64,000 nucleotides of DNA from Proteromonas lacertae. Lineage: Eukaryota > Sar > Bigyra > Opalinata > Proteromonadidae. The DNA lies in the NCBI GenBank assembly GCA_002245135.1, contig NGBS01001162.1, positions 1 to 64,000 on the forward strand, read 5' to 3'. Both the position numbers and the translations under genes were made by a program. The notes below the pieces were generated by a model. That model was given only the letters and a program-made list of their open reading frames with translations, was not told where the DNA came from and searched no databases. Of this stretch, positions 27,302 to 39,300 are shown piece after piece. The stretch's first letter is position 1; every line of letters begins with the position of its first letter.

Positions 27302-29408
27302 ATGAATGAGCTAGAACAGAAAGATAGGGATGCTTTATACGTAATTGCAACCGAAGTGATAGAAAAAGTTGCGAAAGGATATTTAGAAGATTTAGATCCG
27401 CAGCTATTAATCATTTCGAAAGTATTGTGTGAAATATTTTGCAATAGGTTCAAATATCGCCGAAACATGATAATTTTAAATCTTCTTTACTTCGTTTTAA
27501 TTTTCGTACTTTAAATGACATGAAATGTCCTTTTGTTCCAAGTGTATTAGTTTATTTGTAATTATATTGTTAGCATATTCACAAGACTTGTGACTTAAGT
27601 ATGTCTGTGTGTTTGGTTCCAAATTTTCGATTATTTTATGTATATTTTGAAGTATGTACATAACTAGTCTTGTGCTGATTGTCATATGAGTGTTGTTCCA
27701 CCTAAAATGCAAGACTGGACTCCTGCTGGAAAACATGCACTTTTGCAGTTATGTAATTGTAAAATAAAAGCAAAGTTAAATTTAGCTCCATCAGTAGTAT
27801 TTCATCCAAAAAGAGTGAATGAATCGTATGATAATGCACTATCATTAAGAAAGCGTGATTTATGGTATAAAATGCTTTTTAATGATTTGAGACTTGTATA
27901 AAGATAAAATATATATGTATATATATTTGAAATAGGATAAAAAAGGAAGAGAAATCTTAAAAGAAAGAGGATTAAAACCATATAAATTATTTGGAGGTAA
28001 TTACTTTGTTCGATGGCCAGGCTATGGTTATCCAAAAATCAAAGTGCCTGATGAATTACCTGTTAAATCTGAAAGAGGATTAGCAATACCTGCATTATCA
28101 CCATTCATGGAAATTCAAGGGTTACAAGTAAAACCATATGATCCAAAGAAGGAAGGTAAAAGATATCACACAGTTGGAAGTAAGAAAGGTGGAAGTCAAC
28201 CATTATTTTCATTGCCAAATGGTGATACACCTGTTTATTGTTGGATTCCTAAGACAATAATCAAAACAACAGATGAGAATGAAGCGTTTAAAATTGGTAT
28301 ATGTGAAGGTGGATTAAAGCCAGCTATTGCTGCAAGTGTTATGAATCAAGTATAAGTCATATATAATATTATGTGTATTTATGAATAGATATTTTTAGGT
28401 TCTTTTACAAGAAGAATTAGTGATTATACATTATTAAGATATTTAATGGATATTGAAAGAAAGATCCTTAATGTTGATATTGGATCATCTATAATAGTTG
28501 TTTATCCTGATTCAGGTACAACTGGAAATCCTGATGTATGTTACGATAGTTTATATAGTGTATTTGCATGTGCAGCTCAAGGATATGATGTGAGAATAGG
28601 ATGGTGGGGTCAAACAGGAGAAATAGAAGAAACAATGACAGATGAAGAACAAATAGCCTGCAAATGTGATATTGATGAATTAGTAATAAAAGTACCAAAT
28701 TATAAGAATGTAATACAGGAGTTGTCTATCTCTGAATTCTATAGATTTATACCTGAAGAAACGATGAATTATTTATCAAGTAAAGGTTTTGGTGATCCTG
28801 ATGAATATCCATTTGATCATACAGATGTAGTTTCTGACTATTACACAGTGTATGATCCAAATCATACAGATCCCATTGATAAGATTGTAGAACCAATAGT
28901 TCCAGTAAAGCCAAAGATTAAATATGATAAGAAATCATTATTTGAAGAATATTTAGGTCCATTATTAGATCCCAATGTAGATATTGAAGAAATAAGGAGA
29001 AAAGAGAAAGAGAAAAAGGAAATGATGGAGATAGAAAAACAAAAGAGAAAATTATTATATCAACAAATTCCAATTCCTCCTACAAGCAGTAAAGCAGAAT
29101 TATTTGATCAATTATTTGGTGATATTTTAAATACAAAAAGTGAGAATAATAAGAGTGATAAAGAAAAGGATGATGATGATGATAAAGATGATGATGATTA
29201 TGATAGTTATGATGACAGTGATTATAATTATGGAGATGAAGATGATTACAGTGAAAAAGAAATTAACTATGAAGAGGATGAGAAAAAAGAAAAGGTAGAT
29301 AATATCAATAATGAAGATGGTGATAATGTTAAAGAAAAAGAGAAAAATAAACGTGTAATGTCAAAGAGTGAATTATTTAACAGTCTTTTTGGGACTATTA
29401 GTTTATAA
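27302..29408 (+). CDS. Unrecognised protein with acidic tail and repeated LFG motif
   Basis: Six exons (27302-27421, 27448-27543, 27574-27639, 27668-27895, 27936-28349, 28389-29408) give 647 residues. All introns start GTAT. The first 420 residues look globular: it has CADCHMSVVPPKMQDW, then KLFGGNYFVRWPGYGYP and CYDSLYSVFACAAQGYDV. No membrane segment is seen. The C-terminal third is charged, with long Asp/Glu/Lys runs. It contains three versions of a short motif K-x-x-L-F-x-x-x-(L/F)-G-x-(I/L): KKSLFEEYLGPLL, KAELFDQLFGDIL and KSELFNSLFGTI, the last at the extreme C-terminus. I do not recognise the family. Confidence 0.75.
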
Positions 29409-29424
29409 CATAAAAGAATAGCAT

Positions 29425-29443
29425 TATATATATATATATATAT
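29425..29443. repeat. Intergenic TA microsatellite
   Basis: A perfect TA run between the acidic-tail gene and the glycosyltransferase gene. Confidence 0.85.
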
Positions 29444-29530
29444 TTGTATGGTATTTAACCAAATTTTTATAAAACATACAGCTTGAAAGGCTTGAGTATA
29501 TTTTGATTTAATTTTATAGTTTTCTCAATA

Positions 29531-30721
29531 ATGAGACCAATTGTGTTGTTATTTTCAACTTTAATTATTGCATTGTTCTCATCGGTTTATTTTATAGGAA
29601 AACTGTTAACATCAGAAGATAAACTAATTAAAGAGAACAATAATTTTCTAAGAAAAGAAGGTTCATCGAGTAAGTTAAATACAAATAGTCTATCTAAAAA
29701 CTCAAATGCAGAAAATATTCTTGCCTCCATAAATTCACAAATCAATACAACAACCCATTATCAATCACTGCGAGCAAAATTGAATATTGTAATTGAAAAG
29801 GGAGTAAAAATATATAAAGATTGTATATATGATGGAGGTGGGCTTGGTTGTGGAAGAGCACAAACAGAACCATTATACCCAATAAGGAATTACAAATTTG
29901 AAAGAGATATAACAAAATATACATGTGGCTTTCCATTACATTACAATGCAGTGAACTTACCCCAAAGGAAATGTGGAAATAAGAAGTTAATAATCGGTGT
30001 ATCAATGGCTCCAAATAATTTTCTACACCGAATTATATTTAGAAAAATATATGAACCATTCAAAAATGTTGCACAATTCTACTTTCTCATGGGATTGTCT
30101 CGGTCTGATGAAGATAATGAGATGATAAAAGAAGAAAATTCAATATATGATGATATAGTGCAATATGATTTTTATGCATCTTATTTCAATTTAACAATTC
30201 AATTAGTTCAAATGTTGAAGTTTTTATCAACTAATTGTAATAATTATACATTCTATTTACACCATGTGGATGATACATATATGAATATAAATAAATTCAT
30301 TGAGTTGTATATTAATAGTGATCATAATATGATTGCAGCTAGATATAGTGATAATAGGGTAATAAAGGATAGTGAATCAATCTATTATATGCCAGATTCT
30401 ATTGTTCCTGATACTGTATATCCTATTCATCCAAGTGGGCCTGGTTATGCTGTTAGTTCACGTATTATTCCTGCTCTATACGATGCAACTGAACATGTAA
30501 ATCAAACTATATGGATTGATGATGCTTATGTTGGTTTTTTGTTAAGATATATAAATTCTGATATTTTTGATATTTTAGAAAGAACTCATTTAGATTTCTG
30601 TGATGGAGATGGACAATGTAAAGAACATCCAAATGATTTTAATGAAGTTGTGGTTGTTCATAGTCTTAAGCCAATAGAATTGTTATTTATAAATTCGAAT
30701 TATTCAACATCAATTTTTTGA
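29531..30721 (+). CDS. GT31-family beta-1,3-galactosyltransferase-like, type II membrane protein
   Basis: A single exon of 396 residues. It has a short cytosolic tail (MRP), a signal-anchor helix (about residues 4-25), a stem to about 80 and then the catalytic domain. Family landmarks are the DxD-region equivalent HHVDDTYMN, then HPSGPGYAVSSRI (the GxGY region) and IDDAYVGFLLR (the EDVxxG region, here with D). This is the layout of Golgi GT31 enzymes, which use a UDP-sugar and Mn2+. It is probably active in glycosylation of secreted or surface proteins such as the giant ectoproteins; donor and acceptor are not readable. Confidence 0.8.
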   Translation: MRPIVLLFSTLIIALFSSVYFIGKLLTSEDKLIKENNNFLRKEGSSSKLNTNSLSKNSNAENILASINSQINTTTHYQSLRAKLNIVIEKGVKIYKDCIYDGGGLGCGRAQTEPLYPIRNYKFERDITKYTCGFPLHYNAVNLPQRKCGNKKLIIGVSMAPNNFLHRIIFRKIYEPFKNVAQFYFLMGLSRSDEDNEMIKEENSIYDDIVQYDFYASYFNLTIQLVQMLKFLSTNCNNYTFYLHHVDDTYMNINKFIELYINSDHNMIAARYSDNRVIKDSESIYYMPDSIVPDTVYPIHPSGPGYAVSSRIIPALYDATEHVNQTIWIDDAYVGFLLRYINSDIFDILERTHLDFCDGDGQCKEHPNDFNEVVVVHSLKPIELLFINSNYSTSIF

Positions 30722-30865
30722 TTAGCTAATTGTGTCAATTTATAATGTATTATTTTGTAGTTTTAGTGTTTGTATAAAACATAATGAATGAAAAACATTA
30801 ATATTTCGATAATTGATAAAGTTTGGCTTGAAGTGAAACGATAAAAAAGATTTTTAATCAATAAA

Positions 30866-31574
30866 ATGGCAGAAGGAGAAGATAATACTAAAACCATAAA
30901 TTGTATTTTATTGGGGTATATTTTATATGCTAATAATAATATCATTTTAGAGATAAAGGTGTTGGTAAAGATACACTTTTTAATAGAATAAAAGGTGACC
31001 AAACAGATCCTGGTACTGCTACTTATACAACAACTTATGAAGGATTTACATATAAGTTTGTAGTGAGATCCACTCATGGTATAATTTTTATTAGATTATA
31101 AATAATAGGACAAGAGGAAGCAAAACACATTAGAACAATGAGTTATGGAACAACTGATTTATTCATTTTGATGTTTTCAGTTATGAGTACAGTTTCACTT
31201 CATCACGTTGTCAATACTGTATAAAATATCTAATTAATCTTTTTTAATAGTGGCATCACGAAGCTGAAGAATATCCAGGTGGTAAATATGCTATGGTTGG
31301 AACAAAAACAGATCTTACCAACGATGAGGAATTGAAAAAGAAAATATTAGAAACACCAGGTGAAAAAGTCGTTGAAGAAGGAGATGTATATTTATTAATA
31401 GTTATATTGTTATTATAGCCTGAAAGAATCTGTAAAGAATTAAATTGTATAGCGTTACTTAGATGCAATGCAACATCTGATGACTTGAAAGACATTTTCG
31501 AACCATTAGCAAAATATTATTATGATAACCGTCCAGCGCCACCAGAAAAGAAGAATAGTTGTGTAATTATGTGA
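30866..31574 (+). CDS. Rho/Rac-like small GTPase with degenerate active site
   Basis: Five exons (30866-30915, 30951-31078, 31109-31218, 31251-31385, 31419-31574) give 192 residues, the normal Rho size. The P-loop reads GDKGVGKDT: the Ser/Thr that follows the invariant Lys and binds Mg2+ is Asp. The DxxG motif (DTAGQE in Rho) is STHGQEEA, so its Asp is lost. The base-binding motif is intact (VGTKTDL, as in Rho). Position SAL is CNATS. It ends with a prenylation box, CVIM. The family fit is good; weak or no GTP hydrolysis, or nucleotide-independent action at a membrane, is inferred from the changed residues. Confidence 0.85.
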
Positions 31575-31695
31575 GAATATATCGAATTCATATATTTTTT
31601 ATACATTGTTTGGATTTTATTTAGTTTTTCAACAAGACAAACATCTAACCTTTGTTAGTTGTATTTCTACTTCGTTTGAATATTTTGAAAGAAAT

Positions 31696-32702
31696 ATGGA
31701 AGATACAGGGATTGAAAACCTATTTAAGCAATTAGATTTGCTACAGGAACGTTTTCAAAAGATATGTATAATTTTTGAAGAAGAAAAGACAAAATACCAG
31801 AAGAAAGTGAAAGAAAAGGATGATATAGCAAATGTACTTTGATAAAATTATATGTATTTGACAGAAAATCCGCAATATTGATAATCAAATAAGAGAAAGA
31901 CAAAATCTGCTATTAGAACATGAAAACAAGATATTATTCCTTGAAGTTGAAGAAAAGTACTACCTTATATAAATAATATATTAATCATAAGATATTGGAA
32001 AGAGTTGGTCTTAAATCAACAGCAAGTGTTGAATGAACAAGGTGAATCAGCCAATACTATTAAACAAGATATTGATACAGATATGTATGTTTTATTTGTT
32101 ATATTCATAGGTTGAAGTTCAATGATTTATACACTTCTTCTTTATCTCAATATGACATTATTTATGATAGTACTCTCACTAATATAAATAATGAAATGAG
32201 AGAATTGACAAGAGAAAACACTAATTTAATGGGTAAAATAGAATTTTTGGAGTATAGTATAGGAGAATATGAGATAAAAGAAAATGAGTTAAAAGAAGAA
32301 CAAAATCAGTTGCAAACAAATTATAATGAAATAAAGAATGAAAATCAAATAATCTTGAATGAAAATACAAACATTCAATCTCATTATAATGGTTTATATA
32401 ATCAATATAATGAAGTAAAGAAACTAATTACTGTTTATCAAAATAAAAAACTATCTGATGATCAGTTATATTCTAATAGTAGAACTTATAAAGACTTGAC
32501 CTATTTAGAACAACAGAGTAAGTATCAAGGTGAAAATAAGAATATAAAATACACTAGACAATCTGACGTTAATCAACAACAGTTAGTGAAGCAATATAAA
32601 AGAAAATATCCATCTCAGTATATGTAATAATAATTGTAATTATTTTATAGATTTCAAACTGCCAGTGATATGATTAAGAAATCTAAAACAAATAATAATT
32701 GA
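31696..32702 (+). CDS. Coiled-coil protein of unknown function
   Basis: Five exons (31696-31833, 31865-31956, 31992-32084, 32111-32623, 32651-32702) give 295 residues. I chose the ATG at 31696 (MEDTGIENLF) over an upstream open extension. The protein is nearly all coiled coil, rich in E, K, N and Q, and ends in a basic stretch (KQYKRKYPSQ). Two of its introns begin GTAC and one GTAATA, unlike the usual GTAT. No family recognised. Confidence 0.75.
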
Positions 32703-32790
32703 TTTTATTGATATTGATATATGTTTTACATACATTTCAATTTCTCCCAATGGTACAACAATATATAATTATTAAAATTAAATACATAAT

Positions 32791-33134
32791 CTATTCATAT
32801 GATTTGAACAAAAGAATGTTTAGCTTACTGAATGATACTAACAACATACCTTTAGTTTCATAAGTAACAGAACATGTAAAGTCTTTTCCTACAATACACT
32901 GCCAAGATCCACCAAGTAATGAATCTACTGACAATTTAATAGCCTGAGCTATATCTTTTTCGATTGTACTTTTAATTAATCCTTGTTGAATAGCTTGTAT
33001 AACTTTCTGTTGAGTCTCTTCATCCATATCAGTGGTTTTAACAACTGCTGGAGGTAATGCTTCAATGAGTGGATCCTTCTTGACTTCTTTCTTTTTAATA
33101 ACCTAGAAAATATTATAAATAGATAAAATACCAT
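32791..33134 (-). CDS. Dynein light chain LC8 (DYNLL-like)
   Basis: 104 residues. The coding first exon is only the ATG (33134-33132); a 29-base GTAT intron (33103-33131) follows, then 33102-32791. After a short Lys/Pro-rich extension comes the LC8 fold: IEKDIAQAIKLSVDSL, GGSWQCIVGKDF (WHCIVGRNF in metazoa), VTYETK and NILLFKS. LC8 is a dimeric hub of dynein and many other complexes. The usual HFIYFYLGQVA beta strand is replaced by GMLLVSFSKLN with no length change, so the partner groove may differ. Convergent with the preceding coiled-coil gene, 88 bases apart. Confidence 0.88.
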
Positions 33135-33233
33135 TTGATATTCGAATTATAAAAACGAAAACAGTAACGGGGATATGAAAAATGAATTTCCAATAACCCA
33201 TTTTAAGAACTTTTCTTTATTTTTCTTTTTATA

Positions 33234-34101
33234 ATGCAAAGTATGTTTAGATCATCCAAAAACATTCATAGAATGTATATCAGGTTCATATTATATTAGG
33301 TTTCCATCATTGAGGCAATCTTTAAGAAGTCTTTTTATCAAACATGAACCAACACCAAATCCAAATGTTATGAAATATATTCCTGATCCAATAACTGAAA
33401 TATTGCCCAAAGATTATGGTGTTTGTAAAGTATTTTCTCAAAATTTTAGTTATTTAGACAATGGCTAGTATTATTGATGCAAAAGATTCACCTTTAGCCA
33501 AAGACTTATTCAACATTGGAGGAATCAATAGTATAATGTTTGGAAATGATTTTGTTTCTGTTACAAAAGATGTATTTATAACATTTTTACTTATTAGAGT
33601 GAATCTGCATGGGACCCTATTAATTATGAAGTGTTTGACTTACTTTTAGACTATCTTACATCTCCGACAAAGAAAATTGTTGAAGAGATGGACGAAAATG
33701 GGATGAAAGATCCAAATGATCCTGTAGAAGGGGATAGTGAAGTGATACTTATGATAAAAGAGTTGATAACGACAAGAATTAGACCTACTATATTAGCTGA
33801 TGGAGGAGATATACTCTATCGTGGATATGATGAAGCGACAGGTACAGTATCAGTTGAATTAACTGGTGCATGTGTTGGATGCAGCAGTTCATCGATTACA
33901 TTGAAACATGGGGTTGAAAAAATGTTAAAACATTATATTCCTGAAGTAAAATTAGTTCATCACATTCAATCTAAAGAAGAACTAACACAAGAACAACAGA
34001 AGTATGAAAAACAACAAGAAATATTTGAGAGGGAATTTAATAAACAAATGGAAAGAGCTATAAGAGAAGCAAAAGAAAAGAGAAAGAATGAAAAGAAATG
34101 A
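33234..34101 (+). CDS. NFU1: NFU1 iron-sulfur cluster scaffold/carrier, organellar
   Basis: Exons 33234-33274, 33300-33429, 33458-33571 and 33598-34101 give 262 residues. The Ser/Arg-rich, acid-free N-terminus looks like a mitochondrial presequence. The Nfu N domain follows (KHEPTPNPNVMKYIPDP, SPLAKDLFNIGGINSIMFG), then the Nfu C domain with the cluster-binding CxxC (GACVGCSSSSITLKHG). It passes 4Fe-4S clusters to late targets. An extra charged helical tail of about 45 residues, rich in E, K and Q, extends past the usual C-terminus. Divergent from the LC8 gene, 100 bases between start codons. Confidence 0.92.
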
Positions 34102-34189
34102 TTTTTTATTTTGAAGTAATATTTATTTATATTTTTTCTGTGATTTTTTTTTTCAAACAACAATAATAACAAAAGAAAAAACAATACTT

Positions 34190-35895
34190 TTAAATGGTAA
34201 TTAATTCTTCATCCCTTTCTGTTGTATTTTTCTCAGTTATACCAGCATATGGTCCTAACTTAAACTCTTTTTCTAACAATTCCATTTGTTCATTCACTAT
34301 AAACAATCATAATCACATAATATATATATATATATATACAGAAATAGTCAAACTTATTTGGTACTTCATAAATGCATTTCAATAAACTGTATTTCCATTC
34401 CATAGCATCTTTAGTTCTTTCAGTTTGTCTGTTTAATAAGAAATCTTGAAATCCACCATAACATAATATATTTCTTACTATTTCCTCATCCTTTGAATTG
34501 ATTAAAGATAATAATAAATCGAATACAGCAATATGACATTCAGGAAAAGGCTATATATAAATAATAAATAATAAAAAACTAATACATCTTTCAACACTTT
34601 CATTATAAAATCCATATAATTGTCAATATTTTTTACATTACAAAATATCTTCATAATGTATTGAATTCTTTCAACAGAATCATATAATGATGATATCAAT
34701 GAAGATAATGATGATAATGCAACACATTTCATTTGATCACTATATATATATATACAATAATAATATATAATAAACTATACTTTGTTGAATAACATAACAA
34801 TGATATTTGTTTGATAATATCTTCATCATTTATAATCAATGATTCTAATTCTTTGTTTGATTTATTCAAACATTGAGATATTTTACCAATATAATACAGT
34901 ACATCAGGTCCTTCTGATAATAATAATACATCATGAAATATATTGTGTAAAATTGATGGCAGCTTTGACTTTAATTCATCACTTAGATTAGTATGACAAT
35001 ATGTTTGGATTAAAATATCGGTAAATGGTTTCTGAAGAAATGATTGATATATATTTGATGGATTTGGTCCTAAACTCTTTATGATATAATCATAAAACTC
35101 TATTTTATAACAAATATAATACAATTATACTGATTGACTGAAATAATTCTATACACTCATCAACTTCTAATAATATAATAAGCAATTCCAATAAATTAAT
35201 TTGGAATAAGAAATCATCACTACTATTTTTAAGTAAATCAATAGTCTCAATAATAAAATCTTTATAGTCAGTAAAAAATGAAGCTTTCATAATCACTGCA
35301 AAGTTAAAAATTGCATCACAATAACGAATCTTTAAAACTGTATCCTTTGTTTTATGAATTTTGTCTATTATTCTATCAATAAATGAATGCTGAATAATTT
35401 TATTACCATCTATTAATATCAAATTCAGTATCTCTTGACATGCTTTCATAATTGTAGCATTTTCATTATCTAATCCAAATAATATTGTATTTTGAAGGGC
35501 TTCATTTACTTGAATCAACTGCTTAAAATATGTACCTTCACTTGATTTGCATGCCTTCAACATACTTCTGATAGCAAGCTTTGAAATGTCTTCAATTGGA
35601 CATTCCAAACATTTTGACATTACTATCCCAATATCAAGTGATTTCATTGCTTGAATTCCAGGAGGTTTAGATAATACAGTATCTATCATTATAATAGCTT
35701 TTCTGTACTACATATAATATAAAAATAATATACATTATCAATTTGACCTGTTTCTGTAAAATATAACAAAGCTTTGAACTGATCATTAAGATTATGTGCT
35801 TCTAAAAATTCATTCAATACCTCATCATTGCTCTCAAGACCATTTGCAAGACATTTATCAAAATCATTAAGGGTTAGAAGTTCAGAACAAGACAT
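34190..35895 (-). CDS. PSMD5: 26S proteasome assembly chaperone PSMD5-like (S5b)
   Basis: Six exons (35895-35734, 35707-35131, 35099-34781, 34739-34586, 34550-34340, 34296-34190) give 509 residues; human PSMD5 is 504. I chose MSCSELLTLNDF at 35895 as the start. The protein is all HEAT-like helices. The strongest link to PSMD5 is the C-terminal third: KPFPECHIAVFDLL aligns with QPFPELHCAALKVF, and DAMEWKYSLLK falls where PSMD5 has DAKYELVKAL. Both then end with a short LxxxxxxGPY element. PSMD5 chaperones the proteasome base subcomplex in the cytosol. Assignment is by family resemblance from memory. Confidence 0.65.
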
Positions 35896-36382
35896 TTCTT
35901 TAAACGAAGTTTTTCTTTTTAGATCTATCTTTATCGTTATTATAAGTGTGTATAGTGAATTTTTGGTATTTTTCAAAACAAAATCAATCAAAAGACAAAA
36001 GTGTAGAAATGAATTTGTTGATCAAAAAATCAATCATTTTTGTAGTATTAATATGTAATACAAATTCAATATACATGTAATATATAAATGGATTTTATAG
36101 AGTTCTTTCTCTTAACACAGAAATGCTACCTTGTGTTATTCAAGTCTTTTTTATATTATCACAGAAGTTTTAAACTATATTACAACTAAAGGATTGTAAA
36201 TGCCATAAAATGAAGTGTTAATTCAAAAATACTGTTTTAAGAAATTAAAAACTACACTTAACATTTCGTTATAAAATTTCAATACAAATGTGGGTAAGTG
36301 CAACGATTAGTTTAGATTTAAATAAGGTATCTAGGAGCAAAAAAGATCTTTTCAAAATTTTTGTTTTTTTATAAAACTGAAT
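35896..36382. other. Intergenic, divergent promoters
   Basis: 487 bases between the PSMD5-like gene and the intact giant ectoprotein gene. It holds one weak candidate for a short secreted peptide (36009-36173, listed among findings); otherwise no signal I can support. Confidence 0.5.
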
Positions 36383-39300
36383 ATGAGATTCTGTATTATA
36401 CTATGCATTATTGCTTTGGGTATTTTTATATATTTTATTTTGTAGTTGCCTCACAGTCGTGTAACGTCGATATTCAAAACGAATATCAAGTGGGTGATGA
36501 TATAGATATCCATGTATCATGCACATTCATTCCTTCACAATTTACAGTCTATCCTCCTTTAATTGGATTCGAAGTGAATTACCCAACAATCAAGGGTAAA
36601 GCTATATTACCAATGCCACCTACAAAATACCAAGTTCGTATTGGAAATGGTGATGAGGTTATAACTGTGGTTATAACTTTGAACATTGTAAAAGCTTTTT
36701 GTAGATATGGAGTAGGAAGAGAGTTTCATTTACATAATGAAGTATATTACCGTATATCAGCACCAGAATGTAATGTTGCTGTTACAAGAATATGGGCAGA
36801 AAACTTACCCTCTGGATTATCAATTAACAACAATGATGGTTCAATAGAAGGTGTTGTGAAAGAAAATAGTGAAAAAGTAGCTACTATTTTTGTTAATCAT
36901 GCATATAACAACCAAACTTTGACATTTAAAACTGATTTTACAGAAGCTTTCAAGAATAGAATGCAAATAGTGTATTATGATGGTGATATAGGTCAGGATT
37001 TTAGTTGCCAAGATGGTTATAATAATCTAGATCAATTTCCAAGATTCTTTAATGGCTTTTATGTGAATGAAAACAAAAGAAAAGGTCCATATTTAGAAAA
37101 TATGACTGGTGATGGTTTTCATTTAGATATATGTGCTACTTGTGGTGATGACTATACTAATTATAAAGGTTTTAAAGGATTTCATGGTGTATATGGTTTT
37201 ATAAAGATTGATGAAGAAGGTTCTTACACATTTAAAGTAAAAGGTGATGATTGTATTCATTTCTACTTCTATGGAGTAGAACCAGCTGATAGAGCAATTG
37301 CTACAAGATATTACTATGAAGAAAAAGCTTCTAAGAGTTATTATTTATATCCTGGTTATTATCCAGTATTCTTTATGCTTGGATTTGATGGTAAACCAAG
37401 TGGTTATGAAATATGGGCAAAGAAAGATGATGGAGGGTTTGAATATTTCCCATTAAGTAAGAGTTTCACATTACCAGAAGCTAATATGGTGGATAAATTG
37501 TCATATCCAAAGATAGGTGATGATCCTGCTCCTGGTATTAGAGTAGTTAAAGATGGTGAAGCTATTCCAAAACCAAATGAAGTCTTCCCTATATTCGAAG
37601 GATATGCTGAGAATTATGCAATGAAAGGAGATAGTGCATTATCAATTGATAGTAAAAGTGGTCATTATACTGGTACAATTAGTGGATGTCCAAAAATAAC
37701 TTATGCTGTTATTAAAGCTTATTCTTCAGTATCTTCAGCATCTTTTCCAATTAGATTCGAATGTGGTGATGTTAATACTATCTATAATAAAGAAATAATT
37801 GTTTCTTATTATAAAGCTGAAACATTAGTAGAACTTAAATCATTTGTTGATCCAAGTGGTACTCCATCATATGTAAAGAGAATATCTAAATTAACAGATA
37901 ATATTCAATTAGAAACATCATATTTAACTGAAAGTGATGTAGCTGAATGGAGAGGTACAATAAGTGGTAAAGGAGATAAGAAAGTTAAAATATCATGTAC
38001 TGGAGCATGTTATGTTAAAATACAGTCAGTTATATTGAGTGTATTTGGAACAGAATCAGATAAGACTGAAGCTACAGTGTCATTATCTGGAAATAACGAT
38101 ATTGTTGTAGTTTATTATAGAACTGATGCAACTGTTGATGCTGCTTTTTCATTAACATTTGATGATGCGGAAGTAACTGCTGATAGTGAAGTATTTGTTT
38201 TAAGAAAAACAGAAGTTGATTATATGAGAACTGATATATCTTATGCTGATGTTAAATTAGGTAATTCTCAATCAATTAAAATAACACATTATGGTGATCA
38301 AGAGCCAGAATCTTATTCACTTGATACAAAGATTCCTGGTTTATCTATTTCAGGAAGTACAATAACATTTGCACCAACAGAACCAATGCTACCAATATCA
38401 GCTATATTTGTAGCTACATTAAATGGATATGAATTTAGATCTAGTGTTACTTTAGGTGCATATACTATATATGAAAAGTCTGAAGTTACATATGATGAAG
38501 TAGAATATCAAGGTAGAGTTGGTGATGCTGTAGAAATTCATCCATCAAGCACAGGTAATTGTGTATTTATTTACACTGATACTAGTTTACCATCTGGTTT
38601 ATCTATTGATGTAAAGAGTGGTGTAATATCTGGACATTATATGGAAGCAGTAACTAAAGATGTAAATGTAATCTGTGATACTTATGAACATAAAACTGAA
38701 ACTGCTTTATCGTTTATTGTTGATGAATGTGAAAATGGAGGTGAAATTATTCATGTTATGGTTACAGCTGGACCAGATCCATCTACTTTTAAAAGAGCTT
38801 CATTAATGGATGATACTGATGGGATTGTCTATTTTGCAGAAGATGAAAATAAAATACCTTATCAAGAATTTCATTACTATAAATGTTCAAATGAAAATGC
38901 ATTTTTAAGTGTAGAGAATAATGAAGCTATTAAAGGTACTTATTTAATTGAAAGAGGTTTTAGTGCATTTGTTAAAAGAGGTACATATAAAGATAGCGAG
39001 GATTCAATTCAAATCAATTTAAAAATCACAGGACCTCCAGATCCATTTTATACTGAAAGTACAAGTGATACAAGTATAGGAAATACAATGACATTTTATA
39101 CAAATGTACAAACTGCATACTTCTTAAATGTAGGTGGTAGTGGTGCAGTTGCTTTTGTTATTAAACCTGATTTAAAGATACCTGGTTTAACAATGGATGA
39201 ATATGGTACAATCAGTGGTATGGCTACAGTCGCACAAGAGAAAGTCTATACATTCACAACATCAAATCATGATGGTGAAGAATCTGAAATTCAATTCACA

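Noticed and set aside
31606-31695. N-terminal extension of the short coiled-coil gene
   Set aside because: It is open by chance; MEDTGIENLF at 31696 is the better start and the upstream residues are hydrophobic and non-coiled.
33461-33649. A stand-alone 62-residue protein
   Set aside because: It is an exon of NFU1 plus read-through into the next intron; the Nfu N domain only makes sense when spliced at 33430-33457 and 33572-33597.
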